DNA of 64,000 nt. Origin: Chelonoidis abingdonii. Taxonomy: Eukaryota; Chordata; Testudines; Testudinidae. The DNA is taken from assembly GCF_003597395.2 (NCBI RefSeq), contig NC_133770.1, positions 27,383,953 through 27,447,952 of the forward strand. The letters run 5' to 3'. A program made the position numbers and the translations under genes. A model generated the notes under the pieces. That model saw nothing but the letters and a program-made list of their open reading frames with translations, did no database searches and was not told where the DNA came from. Shown one piece after another: positions 1 to 11,000 of the stretch (positions within the stretch are counted from its first letter, which is position 1; the number at the start of each line of letters is the position of its first letter).

Positions 1-184
1 CCTGGATTTCACTGGGAACTGGACTGGTTTATGGCACCATACTGACACTTTTAATATTCCAAAAATATTACATAATTAAAACACATACACCAATAAGTTC
101 TTGGAATGTATTGGTGGAAATTTTTTGTTTCGGAAGGCGGAGGAAGTAACCGGGGGCAGCCATTGTGGTATTGCTTCTGGTTAA
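1..184. other. unassigned sequence
   Basis: I see no recognisable gene or repeat here. It may be an upstream, more decayed part of the CR1 copy that becomes recognisable at about 185. Confidence 0.3.
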
Positions 185-913
185 CAGGGAGGAATTGGTA
201 GCAAATCTGAAGGTTAAAGGCAATTTAGCTGAAATGACAGACTTCATGATTCTAAGGAAAGGAAGGAGTGAGAGCAGATCAATAAGGACAATTCTCCAGA
301 AAAGCAGACTGGTAAATAAGGTCCCAAAGGAAGAAAATCTAAGGGAAAAAGGAGTTCTGGAAAATTAGCAGTTTCTCAAAGGGACAATATTAAAGGTGCA
401 ACAGCAAACAATCCAGATGCAAAGGAAAGATAGACAGCTTCTCATGGAGCTATATTGGCCTAATTACCTGAAAATCAAAGAGGAGTCCTACGAAAAGTGG
501 AAATGGGCAAATTGCTGAGGCTGATTTCAAAAGAACAGCACAAGTAGGGACTAAATCAGTAAGGCTAAGGCCCAAAACAAGTTACACTTAGCCATGGACA
601 TAAAAGAAGTTTATAAATACATTAGGAGCAAGAGGAATTAAAATATAGATCCTCTATTTACCAGGACAGGAGAACAAATAGCAGATGACATCAAAAAGGC
701 TAAGGTATTTAATACCTATTTTGTTTCAGTCTTCACTAAAAAAGGTAAACTGAGGCAAGACACTTACAATTAATATTAATATCAAGGGGGAAGGACTGGA
801 ACCCAAAATAAGGAAAACAGGTTAAATAATATTCAGGTAATTTAGATGAATTTAAGTCGGCAGGGTCTGATAAAATTCATTCTAGGATACTTAAGGAACT
901 AGCTGATGCAATC

Positions 914-1915
914 GTGGAAATGTTCATGATTACCTTTGGAAACACCCAGAGGATGGGTGAGGTCCCAGAGGACTGGAGAAGGGCAAACAGAACACCTGTA
1001 TTTAAAAAGGGGAACAGAGAGGACCCATGGAATATTAGACCAGTCAGCCTAATTTCAATATCTGGAAAGATACTGGAACAAATTATTAAACAATCAATTT
1101 GTAGTGGATTATAGGGATATAAGTAATAGCCAACATGGATTTGTCAAGAACAAATCATGCCAAACCAACTTAATGTCCTTATTTTACCTAATGAGAAGGG
1201 GGGAAGTTGTAGACACTGGTATATTTTCATTTTAGTAAGACTTTTGACACAGTCCCACATGACAATCTCTTAAGCAAACTAGGGAAATGTGATCCAGAAG
1301 AATCTACTATAGGGCAGATGCAAAACTGACTGAAAGACCATATTCAAAGAGTAGTTATCAGGGATTCACTCAAACTAGGGGAATGTATTTAGTGGGGTCC
1401 TACAGATTTTGGTCCTAGGTCTGGTATTATTCAGTATTTTCAATGATGACTTGAAGAATGGAATGGAGAATAAACTTATAACATTTGCAGATGACAAACT
1501 TGCAAGGGTTGCAAGCTCTTTGGAGGACAGAATCAGAATCCAAAATGACTTTGAAAAATTGGAGAATTTATTTGAAACCAACAAGATGAAATTCAATAAA
1601 GGCAAATACAAAGTACAAAGAAGAAAAAAATCAAATGCCACAATTACAAAATGAGGACTAACTGGTTAGATAGTGATACTGCGGGAACAGGATTTGGGAG
1701 ATACAGTGGCTGACAAACTGAATGAGAGTCAACAATATGATACGGTTGTAAACAATGCTAATATTCTGGGATGTATTAACAAGAATGCTGTATGTCAGAC
1801 TCTGGAGCTAATTATCCCTCTGTACTTGGCACTGGTAAGGCTTCTGCTGGAGTACTGTGTCCAGTTCTGGGCACCATACTTTAAGAACTATGTGGACAGA
1901 TTAAAGAGAGTCCAT
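914..1915 (+). pseudogene. CR1 ORF2 reverse transcriptase remnant
   Basis: CR1 ORF2p nicks DNA and reverse-transcribes its own RNA. Three frame-shifted pieces are visible. The first (914-1114) contains GEVPEDWRRAN and KKGNREDPWNIRPVSLIS, the N-terminal fingers region of a CR1 RT. Around 1230-1270 a piece reads FDTVPHDNLLSKL, which corresponds to the catalytic A motif region (the usual A-F-D core is degraded to TFD). At 1409-1654 the FADD catalytic C motif is encoded by 1484-1495, followed by MKFNKGKYKVQ. The piece at 1673-2023 resembles the thumb and C-terminal part (LLEYCVQFWAP, VDRLKRVHRRG). Frameshifts and stops separate all of them, so no active enzyme can be made. Confidence 0.85.
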
Positions 1916-1919
1916 AGGA

Positions 1920-2025
1920 GAGGCATCCATGCCGAAATGCTGGTGAAATTCAGCGGCATTTCGGCGGGTGCTCTCCTGGGGGCCAGAACACGGGTCCGCG
2001 TTGAAGACCACTGGTATAGATGAAG
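1920..2025. repeat. GC-rich insert within CR1
   Basis: The CR1 similarity stops after the VHRRG codons at about 1920 and resumes at about 2030. Between them is a CpG-containing block unlike its AT-rich surroundings. It holds a perfect 10-bp inverted repeat, gccgaaatgc at 1931-1940 and gcatttcggc at 1956-1965. It resembles the interior of GC-rich turtle MITEs. No clean terminal repeats or target duplication are visible, so it may be a truncated DNA transposon fragment that replaced part of the CR1. Confidence 0.4.
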
Positions 2026-2392
2026 TAGATTGAGTGCTTCTCCCAGTATCATAGCACAAGAACAAGGGGACAATCAATGAAATTAAAAGGCTATAAATTC
2101 AAAACTGATAAAAGGAAATACTTTTTAACATGATGGGTAATTGGACTGTGAAACTCATTGCCGCAAGAAGCTGTTGAGACCAAAAATTTAGTGAGATTAA
2201 TAAAAGAATTGGGCATTTATATGGATAAATTTTGAGAGAGATTAAATCTCATGGTTTAGGGCTTAAAATAATGTCTAACTAGCAGGGATTGGGAGACTTC
2301 TTATACATTCCTCTGAAGCATCTGCAGACAGGGAACTGGACTAAATGGACTGCAGGTCTAAAGCCATATGGCAATTCTCATGTTCCTATGGA

Positions 2393-4021
2393 AAAAATAC
2401 TTTTCTCCAAGTATTGTGATTAGAGATTTTGTTTTTGAATATTTCAGAAACAAATGGTGTTGGAAACACCAAATTTGTTTTGTTTTGTAAGGTTCACAGG
2501 GCTATAATGGGAGTTGGATTACATGCCTGTGCTTGTGCAATGGCATAGGTGGGAGTACGGTATCCTTGCGGATCTCTGCACTGGCTACGTGAATCTTGAG
2601 TGCACCTGCTTTCTCCTGCACCCAGCAGTTGGGTAAGGAGTAGGTAGTGATGGGCTGAACCTTGGCTCGAGTCCTACTTGCATGCCAGCTCAGATGAGAG
2701 ATTGCAGGAGGTGTCAATTTCCTGCAAGCAAGGGAAGAATTGTGACGGTAAGTCACGATACGTCATAGGCCTATTTCTGGGGTGTTGGGGTGATGCAGCT
2801 CAAGAACCACCCCTTTTTTTCAAGGCTATGTCCATGACAAAATCTAGCCCATTGGGAGTTAAAAAGGAAAATTTGACTAAATTTGAAGAAAGTTAGCTCA
2901 TTAATTTTTTAAATTATGATAATTTACAATCAGGGGATAAGTTTTTCAAAGCAGTGTGGTGGGGGTTTGCAACATAATTTCTATAAATTTAAACTAACAA
3001 ATTAATCCCTTCCTCCTATTAATTTATGCTAAAACTATTTAATCTCAGATTATATCAGTTCTACATCCCACTTCATATGTGTTATTTATAGTCATGGCTC
3101 AGAGTCAAACATTTTGCATACAAATTGTTTACTGCTCTTTTGTTTGGCAACTCCTTATGCAAATGCCTGTAGGTCCAGCATTACACATGGACTGGATTTT
3201 TTGAAGGTCCTCAATCCATTCACCATGTTTGTGATTTTTTTTTTCAATTTTGCTTGATTTTGAACTCTCATTGAGATCTACAGGGCAAGCAAGTTCCATA
3301 GTTTAAATTTGTGAATTTTACAAATGCCTTCATGATCTCCAAACATCCTAAACTTTGAGAGTTTATGGTCATCCCTGTTCAGGATATATTTACTGGTTGT
3401 ATAAATGTCCAATGGATGTGCGCAAAATCCCTGGTCGATTTTCAAATTGGTTCAGAGAATTTAGCCACATATCTTCTATTCATTCCATCAATTAACCTGC
3501 GGTCAGTGCTAACTGGCATAGCTCCAATGATTTCAGTGGAATCATGTCAACGTATACCAGCTGAAGATCTAGCTTAGAGACATAAAAGTAGCCCCAGTTC
3601 AGCACGCGTCCTAAAAAACACCTAAAACCCAACAGCATGGCTTCTACAATCAAGCCAAACCATTGACTATGTGGAAAGTCCTTGAGCCTTAAAGTGAGTG
3701 TGAAGCTTCCAATGGGACTGAAATTCTTAGCACTAAAGCACGTAAAAGAGATTGACAACATTTGTAAAAATAAAATAACTTCAGCCTTCGTAGCTGGATA
3801 AAATGTTTGCATTGGTGCTGACTCCTTGCTTGAAACATCCTGTGGCATGATTTCTTTTCCCACAGCATCAGCAACCTGAATGATCAAGGAAGTATTAAAA
3901 CTGGAATTCAATGCTATATCAAAGGCCTGGTCAGCTCTGGAAAAATGTACCATATTAGAAACTGTTAACAGGTTTAAACTAAAATGACATTAACCATGAT
4001 TTCACCCTTATTGTGTGGACA
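2393..4021. other. non-coding stretch, no gene seen
   Basis: There is no supported gene. A 153-codon minus-strand open frame at 3492-3953 has no recognisable domain and overlaps repeat-like DNA. At 3504-3575 the sequence resembles the common sauropsid palindromic unit ('catagctccaatgatttcag', 'accagctgaagatct'). The part near 3700-3750 resembles another such unit. The rest is unassigned. Confidence 0.4.
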
Positions 4022-4026
4022 TGTTT

Positions 4027-4305
4027 TGGAGTGGTAGCCGTGTTAGTCTGTATCAGCAAAAAACAATGAAGAGTACTTGTGGCACCTTAGAGACTAACAG
4101 ATGTAGTTGGGCATAAGCTTTTGTGGGCTAAAACCCACTTCATCAGATACATGGAGTGGAAAATACAGTAGGAAGATATAGATAGATATACATAATATAT
4201 GAAAAGATGGGGGTTGCTTTGCCAATTCTAATGAGACAATTCAATTAAAGTTAGCTATTATCAGCAGGAGGAAAAATCACTTTAGTAGTGGACATGGATA
4301 GTCAT
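4027..4305 (-). mobile_element. Penelope-like element, 3' untranslated tail
   Basis: This is the reverse complement of the tail that follows the endonuclease remnant at 30785-31290. Shared hallmarks are 'gtagccgtgttagtctg', 'ggcaccttagagactaacag' and 'cccacttcatcagatacatg'. It includes no coding part. The inner end fades out near 4305, in sequence like 'attatcagcaggaggaaaaa'. The tail is very abundant in turtle genomes. I link it to Penelope-like elements because the other copy in this window carries a GIY-YIG-type C-terminus directly upstream of it. Confidence 0.7.
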
Positions 4306-4976
4306 AGCTGGTCATGGTTAACCCTAGATAGACCCCTAAGGTCAACAAAAACCAGCTAACATGTTTTAAAACACAAATTGTCCCTGTCTACACTAGGTGA
4401 TAAGTCATGTTTAACAGCATGTTAGTTAAAAGGTGTTAGTTAGCACATTTTCTATCATGAAACATTTTCTCAGACAGTGTAAACATAGCGAAAATTGTGG
4501 CATTGCTGCTCACAGGGCCTCTCAGTGGATGGCTTCACCATTTTTCCAGATCCAGAAATTACATGGATGGTGGTGACTTTAATAGTACATGAATCTATAG
4601 GAAGTTAACATTTTAATACAATAGGACCCATCCTTTCTATTCATGCCATTCAGCTCAGAAAGTCATAAATGAAATGTTCAAATTCAAATGCTACTTCTAC
4701 ACTCTGCGGTAGTGAGGCTGATTTTGGGCATTAACATGCAACACTGGTGTTGTAAGTGATGACAGATGTGCTAAACTGATAACTCTGTGCTATAATAAAT
4801 ACTGGAATTGCCTTAATGAATATTTAAAAATAATCAGGGGATGAACTAACATTTTGGGTGACATTCAGACCAAATCAAAGGACCTTAGGAATAGGGCCAA
4901 ACAGTGTATACAGCGAAAGACTAAAGAAAGCCCTTGCCATTGATCTAAAGGCGCATTAACATGTTAGAGGCAATAC

Positions 4977-5094
4977 TCCTTCCCTTTAGTAGCAATGTAA
5001 AAAATGTGTTGGATTTGATTTTAAACACACAAACGTGTGTGCGTATTTAAAATCAAATCCAACCTGTTTTAAACATTGCTATTAAAGGGAAGGG
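4977..5094. repeat. 118-bp near-perfect palindrome (MITE-like)
   Basis: Two arms of 49 bp face each other, 4977-5025 and 5046-5094, around a 20-bp loop that itself contains acacac/gtgtgt. Each arm contains 'ttggatttgattttaaa' and 'ttccctttartagcaatgt' or its complement. I count roughly 42 of 49 positions paired. Non-autonomous DNA transposons and palindromic sauropsid repeats have this shape. No target duplication is clear. Confidence 0.7.
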
Positions 5095-5699
5095 TTATGG
5101 AATTACATGTATATACATATATAAAGCCAACCACCCTACTCGTCAACAGCAGGAAGCAAACCTGGGACCTATGGAGTTTGAAGTATGAGCTAAAAAGCAC
5201 CTCTCTCTCAGGCAAGGCTGTAGCAGGCTTATCAATCTCTAGCTGGCCTAGCCACCACTAGAGGGGGAAGAGAGTGCCACATGGAACAGGCAGGGGTTGT
5301 GTACATACATATGAATGCTGATTCTGTCATATTATAATCTAAGGTGATGTTTTCCTACCAAAAGGAAAAGTGTTTCAGTGCTTAATCAGCTGTTAAGAAG
5401 TCAGTTTTGTTGAAGCTGTGGTAGTTTCAGACACTGACTGATGGAATAATACATATCTGAAAAGCTTCAAGTCTGAGAAAACCAGTACCAGAAGGCAGAC
5501 AGAGCTCATGTCTGACCAAATATGACAAATCTTCAAGGAGATATTTGAAAACTGATACTTGTAAAGCCCAGTCATACTACCTCTTTCTTCTAAATTATGA
5601 CTTGTAATGATAACAGTGTATCACTAGATAAATCCCTCCTCAACTAAGATTCTAAAGTCTGGAAGATTGAGTAAAAACTGTGTGCACTTGGCAAGACAC
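5095..5699. other. non-coding stretch, nothing recognised
   Basis: Only short open frames without similarity are present. No repeat family was recognised with confidence. Confidence 0.35.
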
Positions 5700-5865
5700 A
5701 TCAATTTTATGTCTCAGTTTTCCCATCTGTAAAATGGGGATAATAATGATAGTAAAAATTCTACGCTGCAAAGATCTTGTGAAGATTGTTTAACTAATGT
5801 TTTCACAATGCTTTGAACATGTAAAGTACTTTATAAACTTTATTAACTGAAATCCATGATTGCTT
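5700..5865 (+). repeat. MIR-type SINE fragment
   Basis: The block contains 'cccatctgtaaaatggggat' followed by 'aagtactttataaacttta', the conserved central and 3' parts of MIR-like CORE-SINEs, which are ancient in amniotes. The tRNA-like head is missing. Confidence 0.65.
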
Positions 5866-5961
5866 GAATTAGTGTGTCATTCCTGCCTTCTGTCAGTGGT
5901 ATGAGTCTCAATTTGTTTGTAAATGTAAACTTGATAAAAAAAGAGCAATTTTGTACATTCA

Positions 5962-6681
5962 TGTAACCGGACAGAACTCACCCCTGCGGCACCTCCTGCT
6001 GGTCACTTCGGGAATTAGCTCAAATTGCAGCTCGGAGCGCCCTCAGCAGGCCGGTGATCCACCTTGGTTCCTGCTACAGGCCCCGTGTCCCTCCCTGGAC
6101 CCCAGTGCCCCTTTTACATGGGATTCTGCCCCCCTGGCAGTAACCCCTTTCTCCTTAGGGTTTCCCCTCCCTGGGAACCCCCCACTCTATCCCCACTTTG
6201 CCTCAGGGTCTTGGCAACTGCCCAGTCATTAGCTAGCCCCACCCCTGGGGCCGGCTGCAGTAGGAGCGCTTTCATCTCGGCCAAGAGGTTTGGACACTCC
6301 GACCGCTGCCTTGGCCTACCCCTGGGTTGCACCCTGCAACCCCAGTACCTCCTGGCCTAATTCTAGGCTGCAGCCTGGGGCTTTCCAGGCAGGAGCTCCC
6401 CAGCTCCTCTGCCTTTCCCCAGCCCTGCTTCACCCTAGGTACCTTATCTCAGCTTCCAGCAGCCAGGCCTTTCTCTCTCTGAATGTAGAGAAAGACTTCC
6501 TTAGCTCCAGGCTTCTCTGCCCTTTTATAAGGGCCTGTGGCTCAGTTTGGGGCGTGGCCCCAGCTGCTGCCACTTCCCGCCAATCAGCCCAGCCTAAAAG
6601 GCTGCTTTCTCTAGCCCCAGCCCCTTTCCCCGGGCTGTTTTTAACCCCTTCAGGGCCAGAGCAGAGATCCACCCTGCTACA
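5962..6681 (-). mobile_element. solo LTR (720 bp), antisense
   Basis: A GC-rich block with retroviral-type ends: it starts TGTAACC and ends GCTACA on the plus strand, so TG...CA with a 4-bp terminal inverted repeat. The 5-bp flanks are attca (5957-5961) and attct (6682-6686), a target duplication with one mismatch. On the minus strand there is a TATA-like 'cttataaaagggcagag' about 150 bp in from its 5' end, which sets the orientation. There is no internal retroviral sequence on either side, so this is a solo LTR left by recombination. The plus-strand open frames across it are non-coding. Confidence 0.7.
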
Positions 6682-6692
6682 ATTCTTACATC

Positions 6693-7061
6693 TCCTGTTG
6701 CGTTTTTGGCTGCACTTTTCCCGTCACCTCCTTCTCTACACACTCCCTATCCATGGCCCCACAAAGTCTCGGGACCTCCTGGTCAACCTCCTCCTTGCCC
6801 TGGCTAAAAAGGCCATCTACAAGACCAGGGAGAGGAGGTTGGCCGATGGAGACTCCGGTGACTGTGGGGCTTGTTTCCGGTTCATGGTCCGTTCACGTAT
6901 CCGGGCAGAGTTCCTCTGGGCGGCGTCCACTGGCTCCCTTGACGCCTTCGAGGAGCAGTGGGCACTGTCCGGGGTTCTCTGCTCGGTGTCCTCGTCAGGT
7001 TCCTCCCCTTAGGCTCCGCCCGCCCACTTCCCAGATACCCAATAGATACAATTCTTATATC
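6693..7061 (+). mobile_element. 5'-truncated LINE 3' end (probably L1-Tx1 clade)
   Basis: A short non-LTR element fragment. Its last ORF part is open to the stop at 7010-7012 and is followed by about 35 bp of 3' sequence. It is bounded by imperfect direct repeats, tacaattcttacatc at 6678-6692 and tacaattcttatatc at 7047-7061, which look like a target-site duplication. The left copy overlaps the end of the solo LTR at 5962-6681, so the LTR probably inserted into the left duplication. The clade assignment rests only on the C-terminal protein pattern and on memory. Confidence 0.5.
6699..7012 (+). pseudogene. LINE ORF2 C-terminal remnant, Tx1-like
   Basis: About 105 codons remain open to the stop. 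They include LLLALAKKAIYKTRERRL, FMVRSRIRAEFLW and LDAFEEQWALSGVLC. I recall this arrangement (a K-x-A-I-Y-x-T-R helix, then R-S-R-I-R-A-E-F, then W-x-x-x-G-V-L-C) from the extreme C-terminus of Tx1-type L1 ORF2 proteins. The RT and endonuclease domains are absent. The same frame stays open upstream through the antisense LTR to 6290, but that extension has no retroelement similarity. It is not a functional gene. Confidence 0.5.
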
Positions 7062-7404
7062 ACTTCCTTGTTATAGTCAGCTGTGTTTCTGTATCCATCC
7101 ACCATGAAATCTCATGCTTGTTGGATATAGAAAATGCAAAAGTATTTGCTTAATGATTTATAATAAATCAGTCATTCATGTTACTTCATATTTTAGGAGG
7201 TTTTTTTTCTGTATTTTCAAAAGTTTTATGAGATTTCTGGGCCAGCTCCTCAGCTGGTTTAAACTGGCATACCTCCACTGCAGTCAGAGACAAGGTTAAT
7301 TGAATTAGACAGCAGGACCTAAAGATGGCCCATTGAAGCCCAAATTAAGTTCTCATAGTTTATATCATTCACCATGAAAGCTAAATGTGAGGTAGGTCAT
7401 ATTC

Positions 7405-7780
7405 GTGACATGGTGCATGGAAGTCAATGGAGCTGCACCAGTTTACACCAGCAGAGGATCTGGCTTTCTTTTGGTCCAAAACCCTCTATAACAAGTTTGT
7501 AAAATATATCTGGTATTGTCAGGTAAGGAAATGGAGAAACCCAACTATTCTGGATTTGGTCTAGCAGTCACACAGGGGAGTGGGAGTAAAGAGAGACTCC
7601 AGGGTTTTAGTTCTGATGCTGCCACTGATTTATTGTGTGATCTTGTGCTGTCTGAGTCTTGCACATCTGTAATACTACTCAGTTACCTCACAAGACTGTC
7701 TTAATTATTATATCTAACATGTTTTAAGACCACTGGATGAAACGCAGTCTCTGAGTTCAAAGTATTATTATTTTCTAGGC
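7405..7780 (+). repeat. sauropsid palindromic unit followed by MIR-type SINE
   Basis: 7410-7470 carries the dispersed unit 'gaagtcaatggagctgcacc' with 'tttacaccagcagaggatct'. From about 7550 to 7780 the sequence looks like a MIR: a tRNA-related head ('gggttttagttctgatgctg'), 'ttattgtgtgatcttg' as the conserved core, and 'aagtattattatt' at the end. Both are old and diverged. Confidence 0.5.
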
Positions 7781-8017
7781 CCAGAAATGAGTAGGACGCT
7801 ACTCTTCTGATCTCAGTGAAATTGCACAAAACCACATTTCCCATTACAATGATTCGCTATAAGAATTCAATGGCAATGGTGTGTAAGATTAATCAACTGT
7901 TATTCTCACTCCAACTCCATGCTATTAATCATCCCTTCCATCTACATCACCTGTAGATTTAGATGGAGTACCTACAGGCTTACGTCCCACCTGCTTCCTT
8001 ATTGCATAAGTTAAGAT

Positions 8018-8083
8018 TCTGATCCAACTCCCATTGAAGTCAAAAGAAAGACTCCCATTGAGTTCAGTGGGAGTTGGATCAGA
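8018..8083. repeat. short inverted repeat with 20/21 paired bases
   Basis: The arms 8018-8038 and 8063-8083 pair at 20 of 21 positions: tctgatccaactcccattgaa against ttcagtgggagttggatcaga. This is one copy of the dispersed palindromic unit seen many times in the window, here with both arms well kept. Confidence 0.75.
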
Positions 8084-11000
8084 CCTTCAAAGAGTATCTT
8101 AGAGATAGCAGCTGTTAGAGGAAATGCTTATAGCCAAGGAGCTCCATCATGTTCCACCACAGAGCAGAGATACATACATACAAATCATCATAATTAATGA
8201 TGTTCCATTTTTAATGACCATTTAAAGGTGTCCTGTGTGGAAAGGCTAAAGACAGAATGAAGTAAAATACAATGATCTAAACTATGTCATGACTAAGAGC
8301 TACTCTCACATTTAGTTTTCACGTAGACTGATGTATAATGGAGTGCACGACTCAACGGGCTAGAGTTTGCCCCCTTCAGGTGCTGATGTCTAACTGGATT
8401 TGTTGCAGTGAGTCACTAGGAGGTGGTGAATGTCCAATTCATTTTCTTAGATGAAGTACAGCATTCTACAAATTGCCACTGTCAGATTTTAACTGCAGAC
8501 AGCTATTGCATACTTAGCAACACAATCTTGATTAGTTTGGAGGAAATCATCTGTAGTGAACAAATTATTTAACTAATTTAACTTCTTTTTCTATTTGCAG
8601 AATATTTGCAAGTGGATGAGTGATTTCCTCAAATGTATGTTATTGAGTTCATCTGGTGAATCTCTTTTCCAATTTTTGTATGGCCCTAGAATATGGGGAG
8701 CAAAAATGTGGCTTAAAGCCCCCACCCCACCCAGTACCTGCCATAAGTAACCGAGAATAAGACCTAAGATACATGGAGTCAGATCTTCAACTAGTGTATA
8801 ACAGGCTAGTTCCACAGACTTCAGTGGAGTTATGCTAATTCTAAAGGATTGGTCCATAATACAATAGTCTGATTCTTTCTAAGGATTTATTAAAGCAGAT
8901 GTTATTTCAGGCAAACCCATCTTGTAATCCTAGATCTGTCAGAAGGCTACTATCGGTAAGAAGCAGAGGCTAAAAGTAAGTCTAGAGAAAACTACTGGTA
9001 GGAGTATCATCGCTTTTAATATCAGATTATAAAACAGGTACACACTATATTTAACTAATGTAAAAGCTAATGGAATCAAATGAAATATAGGATGAAAGCA
9101 AAAGATATTACATTGCTGCTGTCCTATATACAATTGAAAAATGTATGAAAAGTAGAAATAGTCAGTATTTTATCAAGTTAAACTTTATACAGTGTCCACC
9201 AGCAGTGGATCTTTGTTTCAAGATCTAGCGATATTCTCTTATCTGTGCATGCACAAAACTCTCATTATTAGTGCTGGAAGTCCCCATGACCATCTGAATA
9301 TGCCCCCTACTGAACAGTATACACAGATGGTGGGGCTTTCAGGGTTTTAAAGATAATCACAGGAACAGATAGTCTAGAAAATTTAGATGCATTTATTCTG
9401 TGTTTTGCTGAGTATACAAAAATGATCAAAGCATTCTACTAGTACAAGCAACGGGCAGACTGTACAATTCATAGCATTTCATACAGAAAATCTTTATACA
9501 ATTGTATTCCACCAGGTGTCAGTGTGCTCCTCAGAAACAATGCTATATCCTGTAAAATCATGGTTTGTATTGAACCTTGTTAGAAGTATAATCTTTGTTT
9601 GAAGAAAAATGTCCTTTAGAAGAGTAACCAGGAAACCTGGATACACATTGTCTTTTCAGGACAACCCACCCCCCTCATGATTCTAAAATGCACTAAAAAT
9701 AGAACTTTTACTTGTATAGGAAATGTGCCTGTTTTTGTTAACTAAGGCTAGGAACTGAATTTAGATTAGAAAAGACTATTTAAAGAAAACATGACTCCTC
9801 TTGATTTTTTTTAAAGTGGTAATACGATCAATTCTGTACATACCCCCAGTGGACAAAACAGAAGAGAAAGAAAACCAAAGCCAAGTGAAAATAAAAATAC
9901 ATCGCTGAGTAGAGGATGGCTCTATGGGGAACTGCCTTCAGCTCTTGTCCTAAAAAAATGGGTCAACCAGCTATGTGGCCTGGGAAAGGATAATGGACCA
10001 TTTCAGGATTTCAGAGGTTTTCCACAAACAAGTATGTGGTTCTGGGACTAACATTCCACTCACTGAAAAAAGCATAATTATGTTCACATTTCTTGCAAAT
10101 CCAAAAGGGAGCACAGATTCAAAATGAATAAGCTGAAAGTGCCAACCCATTTAGAGGGAACAGCATGAAGTGTTTGAAAGACAATGCAGAGCAAAATGAA
10201 GTGGTCAGACTCCAAATCAGCAAGATACTTATGCACACTCATTTTAAACACACAAGTTGTCCCTTTGATTTCAGTGGGACTGCACCTGTACTTAAAAGTT
10301 ACATGCATACATAAATACCTTGCTGAATCAGGTCTAGCAACAAATGTCAGGGCTCCGGACTGAGAGGATTAGAAGGAGTATCCTGTTTGAGATCACTTGG
10401 AGTATGTACATTATTGAGCTTAAAGAGCGTCTGGAAACTGTACATCATGTGAGCTCAAAAGCCCAGTTAGATGAAAATAGCCTTCAGAATCATTTCTCAT
10501 TGTCGGTTATAGCCATTTTGTACCATACTGTGGATTCATCAGAGTCAGTGGTTTACCATCAATACATTTAATCATTTAATCACAATAGATTTTTTTCCCT
10601 CCAAAGATTATAATTTGGAGTATGGGTAAGATATTTTGGAAGTTGTGTGTGTGCAGTGTAATTGCTGATATTGAGTATGATTCCCAAAAGCACCAGATAT
10701 GGTTCTGAGTCAAGTCTGAGCTGCCATGCTCTGGGAAGTGGCTCATATCACAAAGCCCCAGATAGGTTTTATAGAAGGGACTGCCAAATGGCACACATTC
10801 AATTAGCTTCTCTAAGTGGCATATTTAGGGCAATTATGGGAGACTTGTGGAGTCATTTGTTCATGTTGGTAGGTGTACAGAGAGCTAAATGTGCCCCCAC
10901 CCATTTCGTCAAAAATTTCATATGGTTGACTCTAGCTAACAGTGGCACCACATTCTTAAGAATCAAAGCCAGAGCATAATTAGGAGAGGTATTATTTTGT

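Larger units (their letters stand above)
185..2392 (+). mobile_element. CR1 LINE, long but decayed copy
   Basis: This is a non-LTR retrotransposon of the CR1 clade, running from the linker after the endonuclease domain to the 3' end. The first part (185-900) matches the turtle CR1 linker at the nucleotide level, including the stretches around 'gcaaatctgaaggttaaagg' and 'cagtttctcaaagggacaat'. Reverse transcriptase remnants follow (900-1915). The tail (2030-2392) carries the CR1 3' part and ends in the family-typical 'catgttcctatgg'. The reading frame is broken by many stops and frameshifts. About 250 bp of the expected C-terminal region is missing around 1920-2025 and is replaced by an unrelated GC-rich insert. 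It is a fossil and cannot move. Family assignment is from memory of turtle CR1 sequences. Confidence 0.85.

Noticed and set aside
3492..3953. 153-codon minus-strand ORF
   Set aside because: No recognisable domain or signal, biased by repeat-like sequence at one end. Fits a chance frame.
6114..6672. Minus-strand ORFs across the LTR, with a TATA-like box
   Set aside because: The TATA-like box is the LTR promoter. No retroviral or host protein sequence follows.
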